A stretch of DNA of 40,219 nt, from positions 1 through 40,219 of the forward strand of contig JAHEAQ010000044.1 in assembly GCA_024642705.1 (NCBI GenBank), written 5' to 3'. A program made the position numbers and the translations under genes. Within the stretch, counting starts at the first letter, position 1, and each line of letters starts with the position of its first letter. Of the stretch, positions 1 to 7,748 are shown in pieces. Under the pieces are notes generated by a model. That model saw only the letters and a list, made by a program, of their open reading frames with translations, was not told where the DNA came from and made no database searches. Source of the stretch: Bacteroidota bacterium. Lineage in GTDB: Bacteria; Bacteroidota; Bacteroidia; Chitinophagales; Saprospiraceae.

Positions 1-336
1 TTTAATAGTATCCATTTTTTGATTTAAGATACTAATGTCTCTGTTTGGTTTTCTATAATAATTTAAATAGTCAAGATGTTTTATGCGGGATTCGCTAGAT
101 ACACTATCATATCTTTTTACATTCTCTAAGTCTTTTTTAAGTTCAGATATTAAGCTGTTTTCATAAATTTTTACTAAGCTATTCTGTTTCGCAAGTTCAT
201 TTGCATTATTTATTTGTAACGCAATCAAAATTCCAATAACCACAAGCACAATCTCCCCAATAGCATATTTAAAATACTTTCCAGTTTTGTTTTTCTCCAT
301 TAAGTCAAATCTAATTTGTCTAAAAAATTTTATCAT
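1..336 (-). CDS. DUF6090 family membrane protein, 3' end outside window
   Basis: The minus strand reads an open frame from ATG 334-336 to the window edge, 112 codons without a stop. The N-terminus has a short basic/aromatic stretch (MIKFFRQIRF) and a segment KYFKYAIGEIVLVVIGILIA followed by LQINN at about residues 20-43. This arrangement of a positively charged lead, one transmembrane helix with an internal GE, then LQIN is the hallmark of the DUF6090 family, common in Bacteroidota and of unknown function. After the helix comes a charged, probably coiled region (ENSLISELKKDLENVKRYD). The start is fixed by the MIKFF motif, and the ATG overlaps the stop codon of an upstream small frame by four bases, suggesting coupled translation. 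Known family members are about 230-260 residues, so roughly half lies outside. Confidence 0.85.
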   Translation of the reverse strand, partial: MIKFFRQIRFDLMEKNKTGKYFKYAIGEIVLVVIGILIALQINNANELAKQNSLVKIYENSLISELKKDLENVKRYDSVSSESRIKHLDYLNYYRKPNRDISILNQKMDTIK

Positions 337-446
337 GTTATCAAATATTTATAGGCAATCCCATCCTCGGCAGGAGCCTTGCTTCCTTCATTATAAAAGA
401 TGGATTCACCATCTTTTATTTTTATTTCACAAAACCATTCTGTCAT
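333..446 (-). CDS. possible 37-residue small protein coupled to the DUF6090 gene
   Basis: Minus-strand ATG at 444-446 opens a frame that ends in TGA at 333-335, inside the sequence ATGA that also gives the DUF6090 start. The peptide begins MTEWFCEIKIKDGESIFYNE and ends IAYKYLIT. Composition is protein-like (Trp, Cys, acidic/basic alternation, no low complexity) and contrasts with the noisy surrounding sequence. The frame is open upstream of the ATG for 20 more codons back to a TGA, so a longer form or the tail of a decayed gene is possible. An 11-bp inverted repeat (393-403 with 409-419, 5-base loop) lies inside it. No family is recognised. Coding is inferred from the ATGA overlap and residue pattern only. 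Confidence 0.4.
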   Translation of the reverse strand: MTEWFCEIKIKDGESIFYNEGSKAPAEDGIAYKYLIT

Positions 447-925
447 ATAAAGAATTTTATCATTGGTTAGCGGTTTCTGATAATGAAGCACAACTCTCTT
501 ATATCATTACCAATTTATATTTTTTTTCCAACTTTTCTCTGTTTTCTTTTGGACTGGACACAACAAATTTCTCAAGATAAAAGCAATGAGAACGCCCTAC
601 GCCAATATATGAAGCATTATTGACCAGGATATTATGTATCTATTCATGGCTGATCCGAAAAAAAACCCTAAATTATTGTAAGATTAATTTTTAGTTATTA
701 AATATTGCAAGAATTAGAAAGATTTACCACTATTCAAGTGATTTGAGTAAATGAAGATTATTATGGTTTTGGTACCGACTAAGAACATTTCCAATTTATT
801 GCATTTGCTTTATTCTTAACAGCGTTATGGAAGTGTGGTATTTCAGAATAATGGTAAAAACACTCTAAACTTAAGCACAAAAATGCTGCAATTTACCACA
901 TGTGTCATAAAAATTAGAATGCAAA
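447..925. other. intergenic region without recognised gene
   Basis: About 480 bases between the small frame and the methyltransferase gene. Both strands are broken by frequent stops, and the only longer plus-strand frame here (287-580) has an implausible composition and runs antisense to the DUF6090 start. No tRNA, repeat array, IS end or clear promoter was found. It may be decayed sequence, but no ancestral gene could be recognised. Confidence 0.5.
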
Positions 926-1492
926 TTATTCTACAAATTCATTATTTTGACTTACAAAAACAAATGCTGGAGGGATGTTAAAAGGAACAAAATTTATATC
1001 TAAATTTCCAAATATCTTTTTATAAATTTTTCGTTGTAGCAAACTATAATGTACTTGGATAAATAACCCACCTTTAATCAACTTTTTTTTGCAATTTTCT
1101 ATGATGTCGAATGCCAATTTATCAGGTAGCAAAACAAATGGGATTGCAGATATTACATAATCAATCTGGGCAATATTGTTTACTAGAAGATGATGCTCTA
1201 AGTTTTCGGCACTATCATTAATGATGATTAATCGTTCATCATTTATTTTTTGCAGCGCTGAAACAAATTTTTCATTTACTTCAAAAGCAAAAAGTTTGCT
1301 GCTCTTGTCCATTTTATTAAGAATATGCTTTGTGATAGCACCATCCCCTGCTCCAAGCTCAACGATTATTATTTCACCTGAGAAATCAACATGTTTGATC
1401 ATTCCTTCACACAGATATTTTGAACTTCTAGTAATGGTCCCAATTGTTTTCAGATTTCTTACGCTTTCTTTCAAAAAATCAAAAGTTTCCAT
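926..1492 (-). CDS. class I SAM-dependent methyltransferase, phospholipid N-methyltransferase (PmtA)-like
   Basis: A 188-residue Rossmann-fold methyltransferase. SAM-binding motif I is VELGAGDGAIT at about residues 44-54, an acidic residue ends strand 2 (FAFEVNEKF), and motif IV is SAIPFVLLP, resembling the (S/N)xxPF/L motif shared by PmtA-type phospholipid methyltransferases and KsgA-like rRNA dimethylases. The N-terminal FLKESVRNLKTIGTITRSSKYL matches the family pattern in which F-x-K-E-x4-P/K-x2-x-GS-I-x-PSS precedes the SAM domain. PmtA enzymes methylate phosphatidylethanolamine at the cytoplasmic face of the inner membrane. The substrate here is an inference, since small rRNA methylases share the fold. 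No signal peptide. It starts 15 bases after the stop of the OmpA/PD40 gene and is probably the last gene of that operon. Confidence 0.72.
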   Translation of the reverse strand: METFDFLKESVRNLKTIGTITRSSKYLCEGMIKHVDFSGEIIIVELGAGDGAITKHILNKMDKSSKLFAFEVNEKFVSALQKINDERLIIINDSAENLEHHLLVNNIAQIDYVISAIPFVLLPDKLAFDIIENCKKKLIKGGLFIQVHYSLLQRKIYKKIFGNLDINFVPFNIPPAFVFVSQNNEFVE

Positions 1493-1507
1493 ATCTCACC
1501 TGTCTAA

Positions 1508-3715
1508 TTAATGGCCTTTATATTGTAAATAATTGACTAAATCTGGATATTTAGATGCCAAATCCATAAGTGAATCAGGATTCATTTGTTCACCGTTCAT
1601 ATAAGGAATAATTAATGTGCCTTTGATGTTATCATTTTCTAATAATTTCAAGACATCTTGAGCGTCAAAATAACTTTTGTACAATCCAATGGTGTACACA
1701 TAATTGTCACTTCCAAAATTCTTTTGAATCAGAACATCCTGATATTGGCTCAATATATCATTTTGATACATTTGGCGAACTTCAGCAATTTTAATCCTAT
1801 AGCTTAGCCCTAAAATTACAGTTTTCAAAAGTTCACCAGAATTGTCTTTTAAGTAATCCGCTACCACTGGAGCGTTATACCCAATAATTAAAGGCAAAGT
1901 CTCCTTTTTTATTATTTTTATTTCTATTCTCCTATTTAATTTTTCTGCCAAATTATTAGTCGAACCTGAGTTGTCAACGGTAACCAATGGATAATTTGAC
2001 CCATGCCCGCGAAGGAGGATGCGCTTCTTTTCTACTCCATTACTGATTAAATATTCTGCTATTTTTTCTGCTCTTTTAATGGTAAAATAAAGTTCGAAAG
2101 CTTTCTGGCTCTCTGGCATTGAATGACAATCAATTTCAACAGAAGTGGACGGATAAATGGACATAATATCCACAATATTATTTAAAATTTTTAAATTTTG
2201 CAGCGTCAATAAATTGTCATCAACTCCATAAAATAAAGGCTCAATTACAAATTCTTTGCTTTTTACATTTGCACTCAAATCTCTGCCTGAACTCTGATTA
2301 CCATCATTTTGCCCTGTTATATTGTCACTCGCTGCGGTACTCCCTTCATTCATTCTATCTCGGACAAATTCGTCCGTCATTAAAAAAGGTAGTACTGGGT
2401 TGTAAGACAATTGTCCAATTTCTTGCTCCTTAAGATAAGCAGTATATAAATCACCTTTACCAAACCCAGATTTCCGGTTTGATCTGAAATATGCCAACAT
2501 TCCATTGGATGAAATTTTATAATGGGTATCGTCTAGTGCAGAATTAATTCCAAGTTTTAAATTTTCAGGCTCCGACCAATCATTTCCTTCAACCGAGTAA
2601 ATGGATTGAAAAACATCAAAACCACCAATAGATTCTAGACTATTAGAACTAAAAAATAGTTTTAATCCATCATGAGATAAAAAGGGAGTTATTTCATCAT
2701 ATGGAGAATTAATTTTTGGCCCCAAATTTTTTGGTCTTGACCAAGTAGAATTTATTTTGTACATGATATAAATATCATATCCACCATAACCACCTGTCCT
2801 TTTGCTAGAAAATATAACAGTAGAATCATTAAAAAATTGAAAGTAGATATCCCCTTTTTCACCATTCATCGGGCTTGAAAACTTCGGCGGATAAATTTCA
2901 CTTTTTTGAGTCCCAAAAGTATCCACGTGGATTGCGCCCATTGTTTGATTTTCGCCTTTCAAGAAAAACAAAATACTCCCATCGCTATTAAAATCAAGCA
3001 CACGCTCATGTTTAGAAGTATTCAACAGAGCATTTAAAGGTTTAATTTCTGTCCATTTCCCATTTTCAAGTTCCCCAGAATACATATCCAGGTAAAATTC
3101 TCCATAAATATCATCTTTCAGTCCATTTTTATCCCGCATCCCTCCGATTGATTCAATTCTATTACTTGAAAAATAATATTTATTAAGATTATTCGGACTT
3201 TGAATTGGATCAGTTTCATCAAAAATGGTGTTTATTTCTGGGCCCATATTTTCGACAAAAGCTTTATGTTCATAATATTGCAATTGATCTCCTTTTGCAC
3301 ATCTTTTTATCTCCCCGATTACCATTGTGCGATACTTATCATTTTTGCTGGTCTTACGTAAATATTCTTTGTAATATTCTATTGCTTTTTCAAAGTTCAG
3401 TTCGGAATGGAAAATTTTGGCAATATATAGGTACACTTCATCCGGAATCTGATCAAATGCCAATAATAATGGCACGTCCTTTTTGGCAGCTTCAATATTA
3501 TTTACTTCATAATTGGAAATCAATCTTTTCAGGACTAGATCTTTATTGTTGTCTCCATTTTGATCAAGTCTAAATTCTTTAAGTGCTCGATGGTAAAGTT
3601 CGTGTTCAAAATACCTCACACCTTCCTTGTAATACCTGTCTTGAGTTATTGCATTATTCAAAAACCCAAGAAAAAAAAGGATGCATAATATGTATTTTGT
3701 TTTATTAACTTTCAC
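1508..3715 (-). CDS. OmpA family protein with TPR-like region and PD40 propeller repeats
   Basis: A 735-residue exported protein. A lysine-rich N-terminus and hydrophobic core (YILCILFFLGFLNNAITQ) form a signal peptide. Next come a TPR-like helical region (about 20-140), a WD40-like PD40 beta-propeller (about 170-460; blades show FSSNR, FSSKRTGGYGGYDIY, FFSSNSLESIGGFDVF, YFRSNRKSGFGKGDLY), an OmpA peptidoglycan-binding domain (about 520-630, ending LNRRIEIKI) and a C-terminal region resembling a SPOR-type domain (YTIGLYKSYFDAQDVLKLLE). Proteins of this build anchor envelope complexes to peptidoglycan in Bacteroidota. PorE of the type IX secretion system has a comparable TPR/propeller/OmpA order, but assignment to that system is not supported here. 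I place the start at GTG 3715, four bases after the E2 stop. The in-frame ATG at 3763 would overlap the E2 gene and add 16 residues before the signal peptide. Confidence 0.85.
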   Translation of the reverse strand: MKVNKTKYILCILFFLGFLNNAITQDRYYKEGVRYFEHELYHRALKEFRLDQNGDNNKDLVLKRLISNYEVNNIEAAKKDVPLLLAFDQIPDEVYLYIAKIFHSELNFEKAIEYYKEYLRKTSKNDKYRTMVIGEIKRCAKGDQLQYYEHKAFVENMGPEINTIFDETDPIQSPNNLNKYYFSSNRIESIGGMRDKNGLKDDIYGEFYLDMYSGELENGKWTEIKPLNALLNTSKHERVLDFNSDGSILFFLKGENQTMGAIHVDTFGTQKSEIYPPKFSSPMNGEKGDIYFQFFNDSTVIFSSKRTGGYGGYDIYIMYKINSTWSRPKNLGPKINSPYDEITPFLSHDGLKLFFSSNSLESIGGFDVFQSIYSVEGNDWSEPENLKLGINSALDDTHYKISSNGMLAYFRSNRKSGFGKGDLYTAYLKEQEIGQLSYNPVLPFLMTDEFVRDRMNEGSTAASDNITGQNDGNQSSGRDLSANVKSKEFVIEPLFYGVDDNLLTLQNLKILNNIVDIMSIYPSTSVEIDCHSMPESQKAFELYFTIKRAEKIAEYLISNGVEKKRILLRGHGSNYPLVTVDNSGSTNNLAEKLNRRIEIKIIKKETLPLIIGYNAPVVADYLKDNSGELLKTVILGLSYRIKIAEVRQMYQNDILSQYQDVLIQKNFGSDNYVYTIGLYKSYFDAQDVLKLLENDNIKGTLIIPYMNGEQMNPDSLMDLASKYPDLVNYLQYKGH

Positions 3716-3719
3716 TTTG

Positions 3720-5153
3720 TTAAATGTTTCTATTCTTATCGAATGATTCCATGTAATCTGCAATTTTCCTTAAAAATGAACCACCCAAATAACCGTCCAC
3801 AACTCTATGGTCATAAGATAAAGATAAAAACATCATGTGACGAACCGCTATAAGATCACCCATTGCAGTTTCAACCACAGCGGGTTTCTTCTTTATTGCA
3901 CCAATAGCTAGAATTGCCACTTGCGGTTGATTGATGATTGGAGTTCCCATTACATTCCCAAAAGTGCCAACATTGGTAATGGTAAATGTTCCATTCTGTA
4001 TTTCATCTCCTTTTAATTTATTTTCTCTTGCCCTATTTGCTAAGTCATTCACTGACTTAGTCAGACCAAGTAAATTCAAAGTATCTGCATTCTTTATAAC
4101 AGGAACTATCAAATTTCCAGAAGGCAAAGCTGCCGCCATTCCAATATTTATATAATTCTTCTTTATTATTTTGTCCCCGTCTAGAGATACATTTACCATC
4201 GGATAATCCCTCAATGCTTTACATACTGCCTCCATAAAAATTGGAGTGTAGGTAATTTTTTCTCTATAATGGTTTTGAAATGCGTTTTTATTCTTTTCTC
4301 TCCACTCGACAATATTTGTGACATCGACTTCTACAAAAGAAGTTACGTGCGGGGAGGTGTGTTTTGAACGGACCATATGTTCTGCAATGAGCTTTCGCAT
4401 CCTGTCCATTTCTATTATTTCAGTTTCACCATTCACAGAAGTTGCTCCTGTTGAAACTTCATTTCGAATCGGGGTTTGTATGGATTCCTTCTCTACTGCT
4501 CTTTCGGCAATAACAGATGGCTGCGCTATTCTTATTACACTTTCCTTTTCAATAATCGGCTCAGAATGACTAGATTTTGATCCTACATAATCCAAAATAT
4601 CATTTTTTGTAACCCTTCCATTTGAACCTGTTCCATGGATCGAATCAAGTTCTTGAACAGAAATAGATTCATTTTGAGCGATGGTTCTTACAAGAGGTGA
4701 ATAAAATCTGTTGGTTTGACTAGGTATATATTCCGCTTTATTTACAGATATAACGGGCGTTTTCTTTTCGTAAACAACAGATTTATTTTCTGAAATACCA
4801 TTATTAAATTTCGCTACAGGAGCTTTATAATCTTGCTCTTCCGCTTTTTTTGGCAATTCTTCGATTTCAGGAGCTTGAGGAACTGCAGGAGTAGGCTTCA
4901 CTTGTTCGCCAGAAGCAGTTGCAATTCTAGCTATTACTTTGCCAATTTGAACAACATCATTTTCTTTAAATAGAATTTCAGAAATAATGCCACTCACAGG
5001 AGATGGAATATCAGAATCCACTTTATCTGTAGCAATCTCTAAAATTGATTCATCCAGATCAACTGAATCTCCTACATTTTTTAGCCACTTGAGAATAGTA
5101 GCTTCTGTAATGCTCTCACCCATTTTGGGCATTATTAAATCAATTTTTGCCAT
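3720..5153 (-). CDS. 2-oxo acid dehydrogenase complex E2 subunit (dihydrolipoamide acyltransferase)
   Basis: This 477-residue protein has the three parts of an E2 core enzyme. An N-terminal lipoyl domain (1-77) has the lipoylated lysine in EIATDKVDSD (K44). A Pro/Ala/Glu-rich linker (about 80-150) leads to a peripheral-subunit-binding domain (about 151-190, YSPLVRTIAQ and GSNGRVTKNDILDYV). The C-terminal acyltransferase domain (about 245-477) carries the catalytic motif SYDHRVVDG (H449, D453). It transfers an acyl group from lipoamide to CoA in the cytoplasm as the core of a large E1-E2-E3 assembly. The acyl substrate (branched-chain, pyruvate or 2-oxoglutarate) cannot be decided from sequence because no E1 or E3 gene is adjacent. 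Start ATG 5153 gives the conserved MAKIDLIMPKMGESITEA N-terminus. Forty bases separate it from cinA, likely one transcript. Confidence 0.92.
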   Translation of the reverse strand: MAKIDLIMPKMGESITEATILKWLKNVGDSVDLDESILEIATDKVDSDIPSPVSGIISEILFKENDVVQIGKVIARIATASGEQVKPTPAVPQAPEIEELPKKAEEQDYKAPVAKFNNGISENKSVVYEKKTPVISVNKAEYIPSQTNRFYSPLVRTIAQNESISVQELDSIHGTGSNGRVTKNDILDYVGSKSSHSEPIIEKESVIRIAQPSVIAERAVEKESIQTPIRNEVSTGATSVNGETEIIEMDRMRKLIAEHMVRSKHTSPHVTSFVEVDVTNIVEWREKNKNAFQNHYREKITYTPIFMEAVCKALRDYPMVNVSLDGDKIIKKNYINIGMAAALPSGNLIVPVIKNADTLNLLGLTKSVNDLANRARENKLKGDEIQNGTFTITNVGTFGNVMGTPIINQPQVAILAIGAIKKKPAVVETAMGDLIAVRHMMFLSLSYDHRVVDGYLGGSFLRKIADYMESFDKNRNI

Positions 5154-5193
5154 TCTTCAGCCGTATTTATTATTAAACACAAAAATAAGCTAA

Positions 5194-6429
5194 TTATTGA
5201 GCTGATAAAAATTTTCTCAGCATATTAAGTGAAGCAATAGATGTATATTCAATATTTTTCATCCTATTTTTGGTTAATTGAAGCTTTTTTGTCACTGTAT
5301 TTTTTTTATCTCCGACAGCTATCCATATAGTGCCTACAGGCTTTTCAGCTGTTCCACCATCTGGTCCAGCAATCCCACTTGTGGCTATTGCAACATCCAT
5401 TCCATATCCTTTGATCAAACCAGAAATCATTTCTCTTATTGTCTCCTCGCTTACAGCTCCATGATTTTTCAAGGTGGATTCCTTAACCCCAAGGTGAGCC
5501 ATTTTCACATTATTAGAGTAGGAAATGACACTTCCTTCATAATATTTTGATGAACCTGGAATCCTTGTGATCATATGTGCTAAAAATCCGCCTGTGCAGC
5601 TTTCTGCAGTTCCTAAAGTTAAACCTTTCTTAATCAATAAATTTCCAATCGTTTCTTCTAAACTTACATCATCATATCCATAAACTATGTCTCCAAGTGC
5701 TGCTACAATTCTATTTGAGATTTCTTCAATTTCATTTCTGTCGCTGTTTTTTGAAAAACTGCTAATCCTAATTCTTACCATTCCTAGCCCTGGCAAATAA
5801 GCAACTTTGATATAATCTGGAAGATTATCTACAATATATTTTATTTTTTCTTCTATTATTGTCTCTCCGGCTCCCGCAGTCATGATCGTTTTGTGGTATA
5901 TTTTACCCTCTGGATTTCTATCGCTCAATTTTTCCAATGCCCCATTTTCCATAATATATTTCATCTCGTAGGGTACGCCTGGCATGGAAATAAATATGGT
6001 GCCATCTTTTTCCATCCACATTCCTTGAGCTGTCCCCATTTTATTAAATATTACTTCACAATTCGAAGGAACAAATGCTTGCGAGCGGTGGGCCTCTTTT
6101 ACAGGAATATTCATTGTAGTAAGTAGCTTAACCATGCGATCGTAAGATCCTTGATGAAAAACCAATTCTACACCCATAAATTCCGCTAAAGCTTTTTTGG
6201 TCACATCATCTTTTGTTGGACCTAAACCTCCAGTAATAAGGATTACATCTGAATTTTTATTTAATTCCTGAAGATTATTAATAATTACATCGTGTTTATC
6301 CGAAATTGAGCGAATTTCTTCCACCTTAATATTGATTTTTTCAAGTTCAGCGCCTATCCATGCAGAATTGGAGTCGATAACCTGTCCAATCAATAGTTCG
6401 TCCCCTATTGTTATGATTTTAGCATTCAT
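5194..6429 (-). CDS. cinA: CinA family nicotinamide mononucleotide deamidase-related protein
   Basis: A full-length two-domain CinA (411 residues, typical size about 415). The N-terminal MoaB/MogA-like domain (COG1058) shows IITIGDELLIGQVIDSNSAW at 5-24, ITGGLGPTKDDVT and the MPGVPYEM motif. The C-terminal PncC-type amidase domain starts near residue 250 with TAESCTGG and contains ATSGIAGPDGGT and KPVGTIWIAV. The family hydrolyses NMN to nicotinic acid mononucleotide and pyrophosphatase activity has been attributed to the N-terminal domain. It acts in pyridine nucleotide salvage in the cytoplasm. Both domains appear to have intact motifs. It starts 25 bases after the birA stop, consistent with a birA-cinA-E2 transcript. 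Confidence 0.93.
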   Translation of the reverse strand: MNAKIITIGDELLIGQVIDSNSAWIGAELEKINIKVEEIRSISDKHDVIINNLQELNKNSDVILITGGLGPTKDDVTKKALAEFMGVELVFHQGSYDRMVKLLTTMNIPVKEAHRSQAFVPSNCEVIFNKMGTAQGMWMEKDGTIFISMPGVPYEMKYIMENGALEKLSDRNPEGKIYHKTIMTAGAGETIIEEKIKYIVDNLPDYIKVAYLPGLGMVRIRISSFSKNSDRNEIEEISNRIVAALGDIVYGYDDVSLEETIGNLLIKKGLTLGTAESCTGGFLAHMITRIPGSSKYYEGSVISYSNNVKMAHLGVKESTLKNHGAVSEETIREMISGLIKGYGMDVAIATSGIAGPDGGTAEKPVGTIWIAVGDKKNTVTKKLQLTKNRMKNIEYTSIASLNMLRKFLSAQ

Positions 6430-6454
6430 TGCTTTATAATCTTGAGTTAATTTG

Positions 6455-7213
6455 TTATAACCATTTTAATTCGCCAAAATTATAGGCTTCATAATGGCCG
6501 TCAATTTCAATGATTAAGTTTCCTTCACTATTTACAAAAAGGACTTTTGCAGAAAACATTTTTCCATCTCTATCCTCGAAGAATCTTATTTCATTTTTTG
6601 CAAATAAAACATCATTGTAACGTTTATCTTGAATTTGAATGTTTTGCATTAAAAGTAAATATTCCGTTTTAATGTCAATAAGCAAGATATCCAGAAGTTC
6701 TTTTTTATCCACGCCAATTCCCAATTCTAAAAAAATAGACGTAGCAACTATATCATCGGGAAAGGATTCCTGATTTACATTTATACCAATTCCAATTACA
6801 GAGGAAGTAATTTTATTGCCAGAAAGCATATTTTGTATTAAAATACCACCTATTTTTTTTTGCCCACAATAAATGTCATTCGGCCATTTAATTCTTATGT
6901 CTTTTGAGTATAGAAAAGAGTTGAGGCAATTTTGGACTGCCAGTGCCATTGCTTTACTCAAGGAAAACTGTTCGTTTGCAGGAAGAAATTGCGGATACAG
7001 AATAATCGATGAAAGAAGGTTCTTCGTAGATTCTGACGTCCATGACCTGCCATATTGTCCTCTGCCTTGTGTCTGAAAGTCAGCTGAAATGATGGTTCCT
7101 TCAGGTGGTAAGCTTTTTGATATTAAATTTAGAGCATACTTATTAGTAGAGTCTATTTCTGAGAAATGATAATGCTTGGCTCCGAAAAAGAGGCTGTCTA
7201 TATTTGTAGGCAA
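6455..7213 (-). CDS. birA: biotin--[acetyl-CoA-carboxylase] ligase, short form without DNA-binding domain
   Basis: Biotin protein ligase of 252 residues, containing only the catalytic domain plus the small C-terminal domain (about 210-252). Visible motifs are STNKYAL (22-28), the biotinyl-AMP loop GRGQYGRSW (50-58), KWPNDIYCGQKKIGG (K109, then K119/K120) and IGIGINVNQ. It lacks the N-terminal winged helix of E. coli BirA, so it should biotinylate the carboxylase biotin carrier but not act as a repressor. The frame opens with TTG at 7211-7213. No ATG lies between there and the conserved KHYHFSEIDSTN segment, and an in-frame stop sits 12 bases upstream (7226-7228), so a TTG start is nearly forced. 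Divergent from rsfS, an arrangement common in Bacteroidota. Confidence 0.92.
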   Translation of the reverse strand: MPTNIDSLFFGAKHYHFSEIDSTNKYALNLISKSLPPEGTIISADFQTQGRGQYGRSWTSESTKNLLSSIILYPQFLPANEQFSLSKAMALAVQNCLNSFLYSKDIRIKWPNDIYCGQKKIGGILIQNMLSGNKITSSVIGIGINVNQESFPDDIVATSIFLELGIGVDKKELLDILLIDIKTEYLLLMQNIQIQDKRYNDVLFAKNEIRFFEDRDGKMFSAKVLFVNSEGNLIIEIDGHYEAYNFGELKWL

Positions 7214-7237
7214 TAAACTATTTATTTATTAGTTTTG
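7204..7237 (+). promoter_or_regulatory. putative promoter for rsfS-ftsH
   Basis: TAGTTTTG at 7230-7237 matches the Bacteroidota -7 consensus TAnnTTTG. A TTG at 7204-7206 could serve as the -33 element, but the 23-base spacing is at the long limit. It lies in the short birA/rsfS divergent gap and overlaps the birA start region. Confidence 0.45.
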
Positions 7238-7317
7238 TTTAAGATAACAATATCAAGGTAAAGATAACAAGTCCATAGTGGGTTTTGCACTTTGATAGAA
7301 AAATAATTAACAAGAAT

Positions 7318-7701
7318 TTGAACAATACAAAAGCAGCAGAACAGAAAAAATTACATGTAAATGAATTGAATGATCTAATCATCAACTCAATTCAAGACAT
7401 CAAAGGCAAAAACATTATAAAAATTGACATGTCGAATTTAGATGATTCTCCAGCGGATTATTTTATTATATGCGAGGGAGATTCTACAACACAAGTCAGG
7501 GCTATTGCCAATAATGTATTTAAGAAAATAAAAGAAGAATTGGGGTATGTGCCCCATAGAGAAGGTCACGATGGCTCGACATGGGTATTAGTGGATTTCT
7601 TTGACACAATTCTTCATGTTTTTTATCCAGAAACTAGGAAATTATATGATTTAGAGGACTTGTGGAGTGACGCCAAGTTTACTGAAATTGCAAATCTCTA
7701 G
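7318..7701 (+). CDS. rsfS: ribosome silencing factor RsfS
   Basis: RsfS (Iojap/DUF143 family). It binds ribosomal protein uL14 on the 50S subunit and blocks subunit joining in slow growth. The conserved core is present: SPADYFIICEGDSTTQVRAI, PHREGHDGSTWVLVDFFDTI and HVFYPETRKLYDLEDLW, the last being the family signature. The frame has no ATG before the core; TTG codons at 7285 and 7318 are both possible. I prefer 7318 because it gives a 127-residue protein close to family length, while 7285 adds 11 residues. An in-frame stop at 7276-7278 excludes anything longer. It precedes ftsH by 47 bases, and the birA/rsfS/ftsH neighbourhood is conserved in Bacteroidota. Confidence 0.9.
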   Translation: MNNTKAAEQKKLHVNELNDLIINSIQDIKGKNIIKIDMSNLDDSPADYFIICEGDSTTQVRAIANNVFKKIKEELGYVPHREGHDGSTWVLVDFFDTILHVFYPETRKLYDLEDLWSDAKFTEIANL

Positions 7702-7748
7702 TGAATTAAAAAAAATAATTCATTTACAAATGAGCCAAAGGCTAAAAT

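Noticed and set aside
395-420. Hairpin followed by T-rich sequence on the plus strand, as a terminator
   Set aside because: No plus-strand gene precedes it, and on the minus strand it falls within the small frame without a T tract, so it is mentioned only as an inverted repeat.
287-580. A 97-codon plus-strand frame at the left end
   Set aside because: It runs antisense to the DUF6090 start and the small frame, begins inside them, and has an aromatic/His/Ser-rich composition typical of chance frames.
580-925. Possible decayed transposase or gene remnant
   Set aside because: Reading both strands by eye gave no recognisable motif, terminal inverted repeat or target duplication.
3720-3763. Real overlap of the OmpA/PD40 and E2 genes
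   Set aside because: The overlap disappears if the GTG at 3715 is used, which also gives a better signal peptide.
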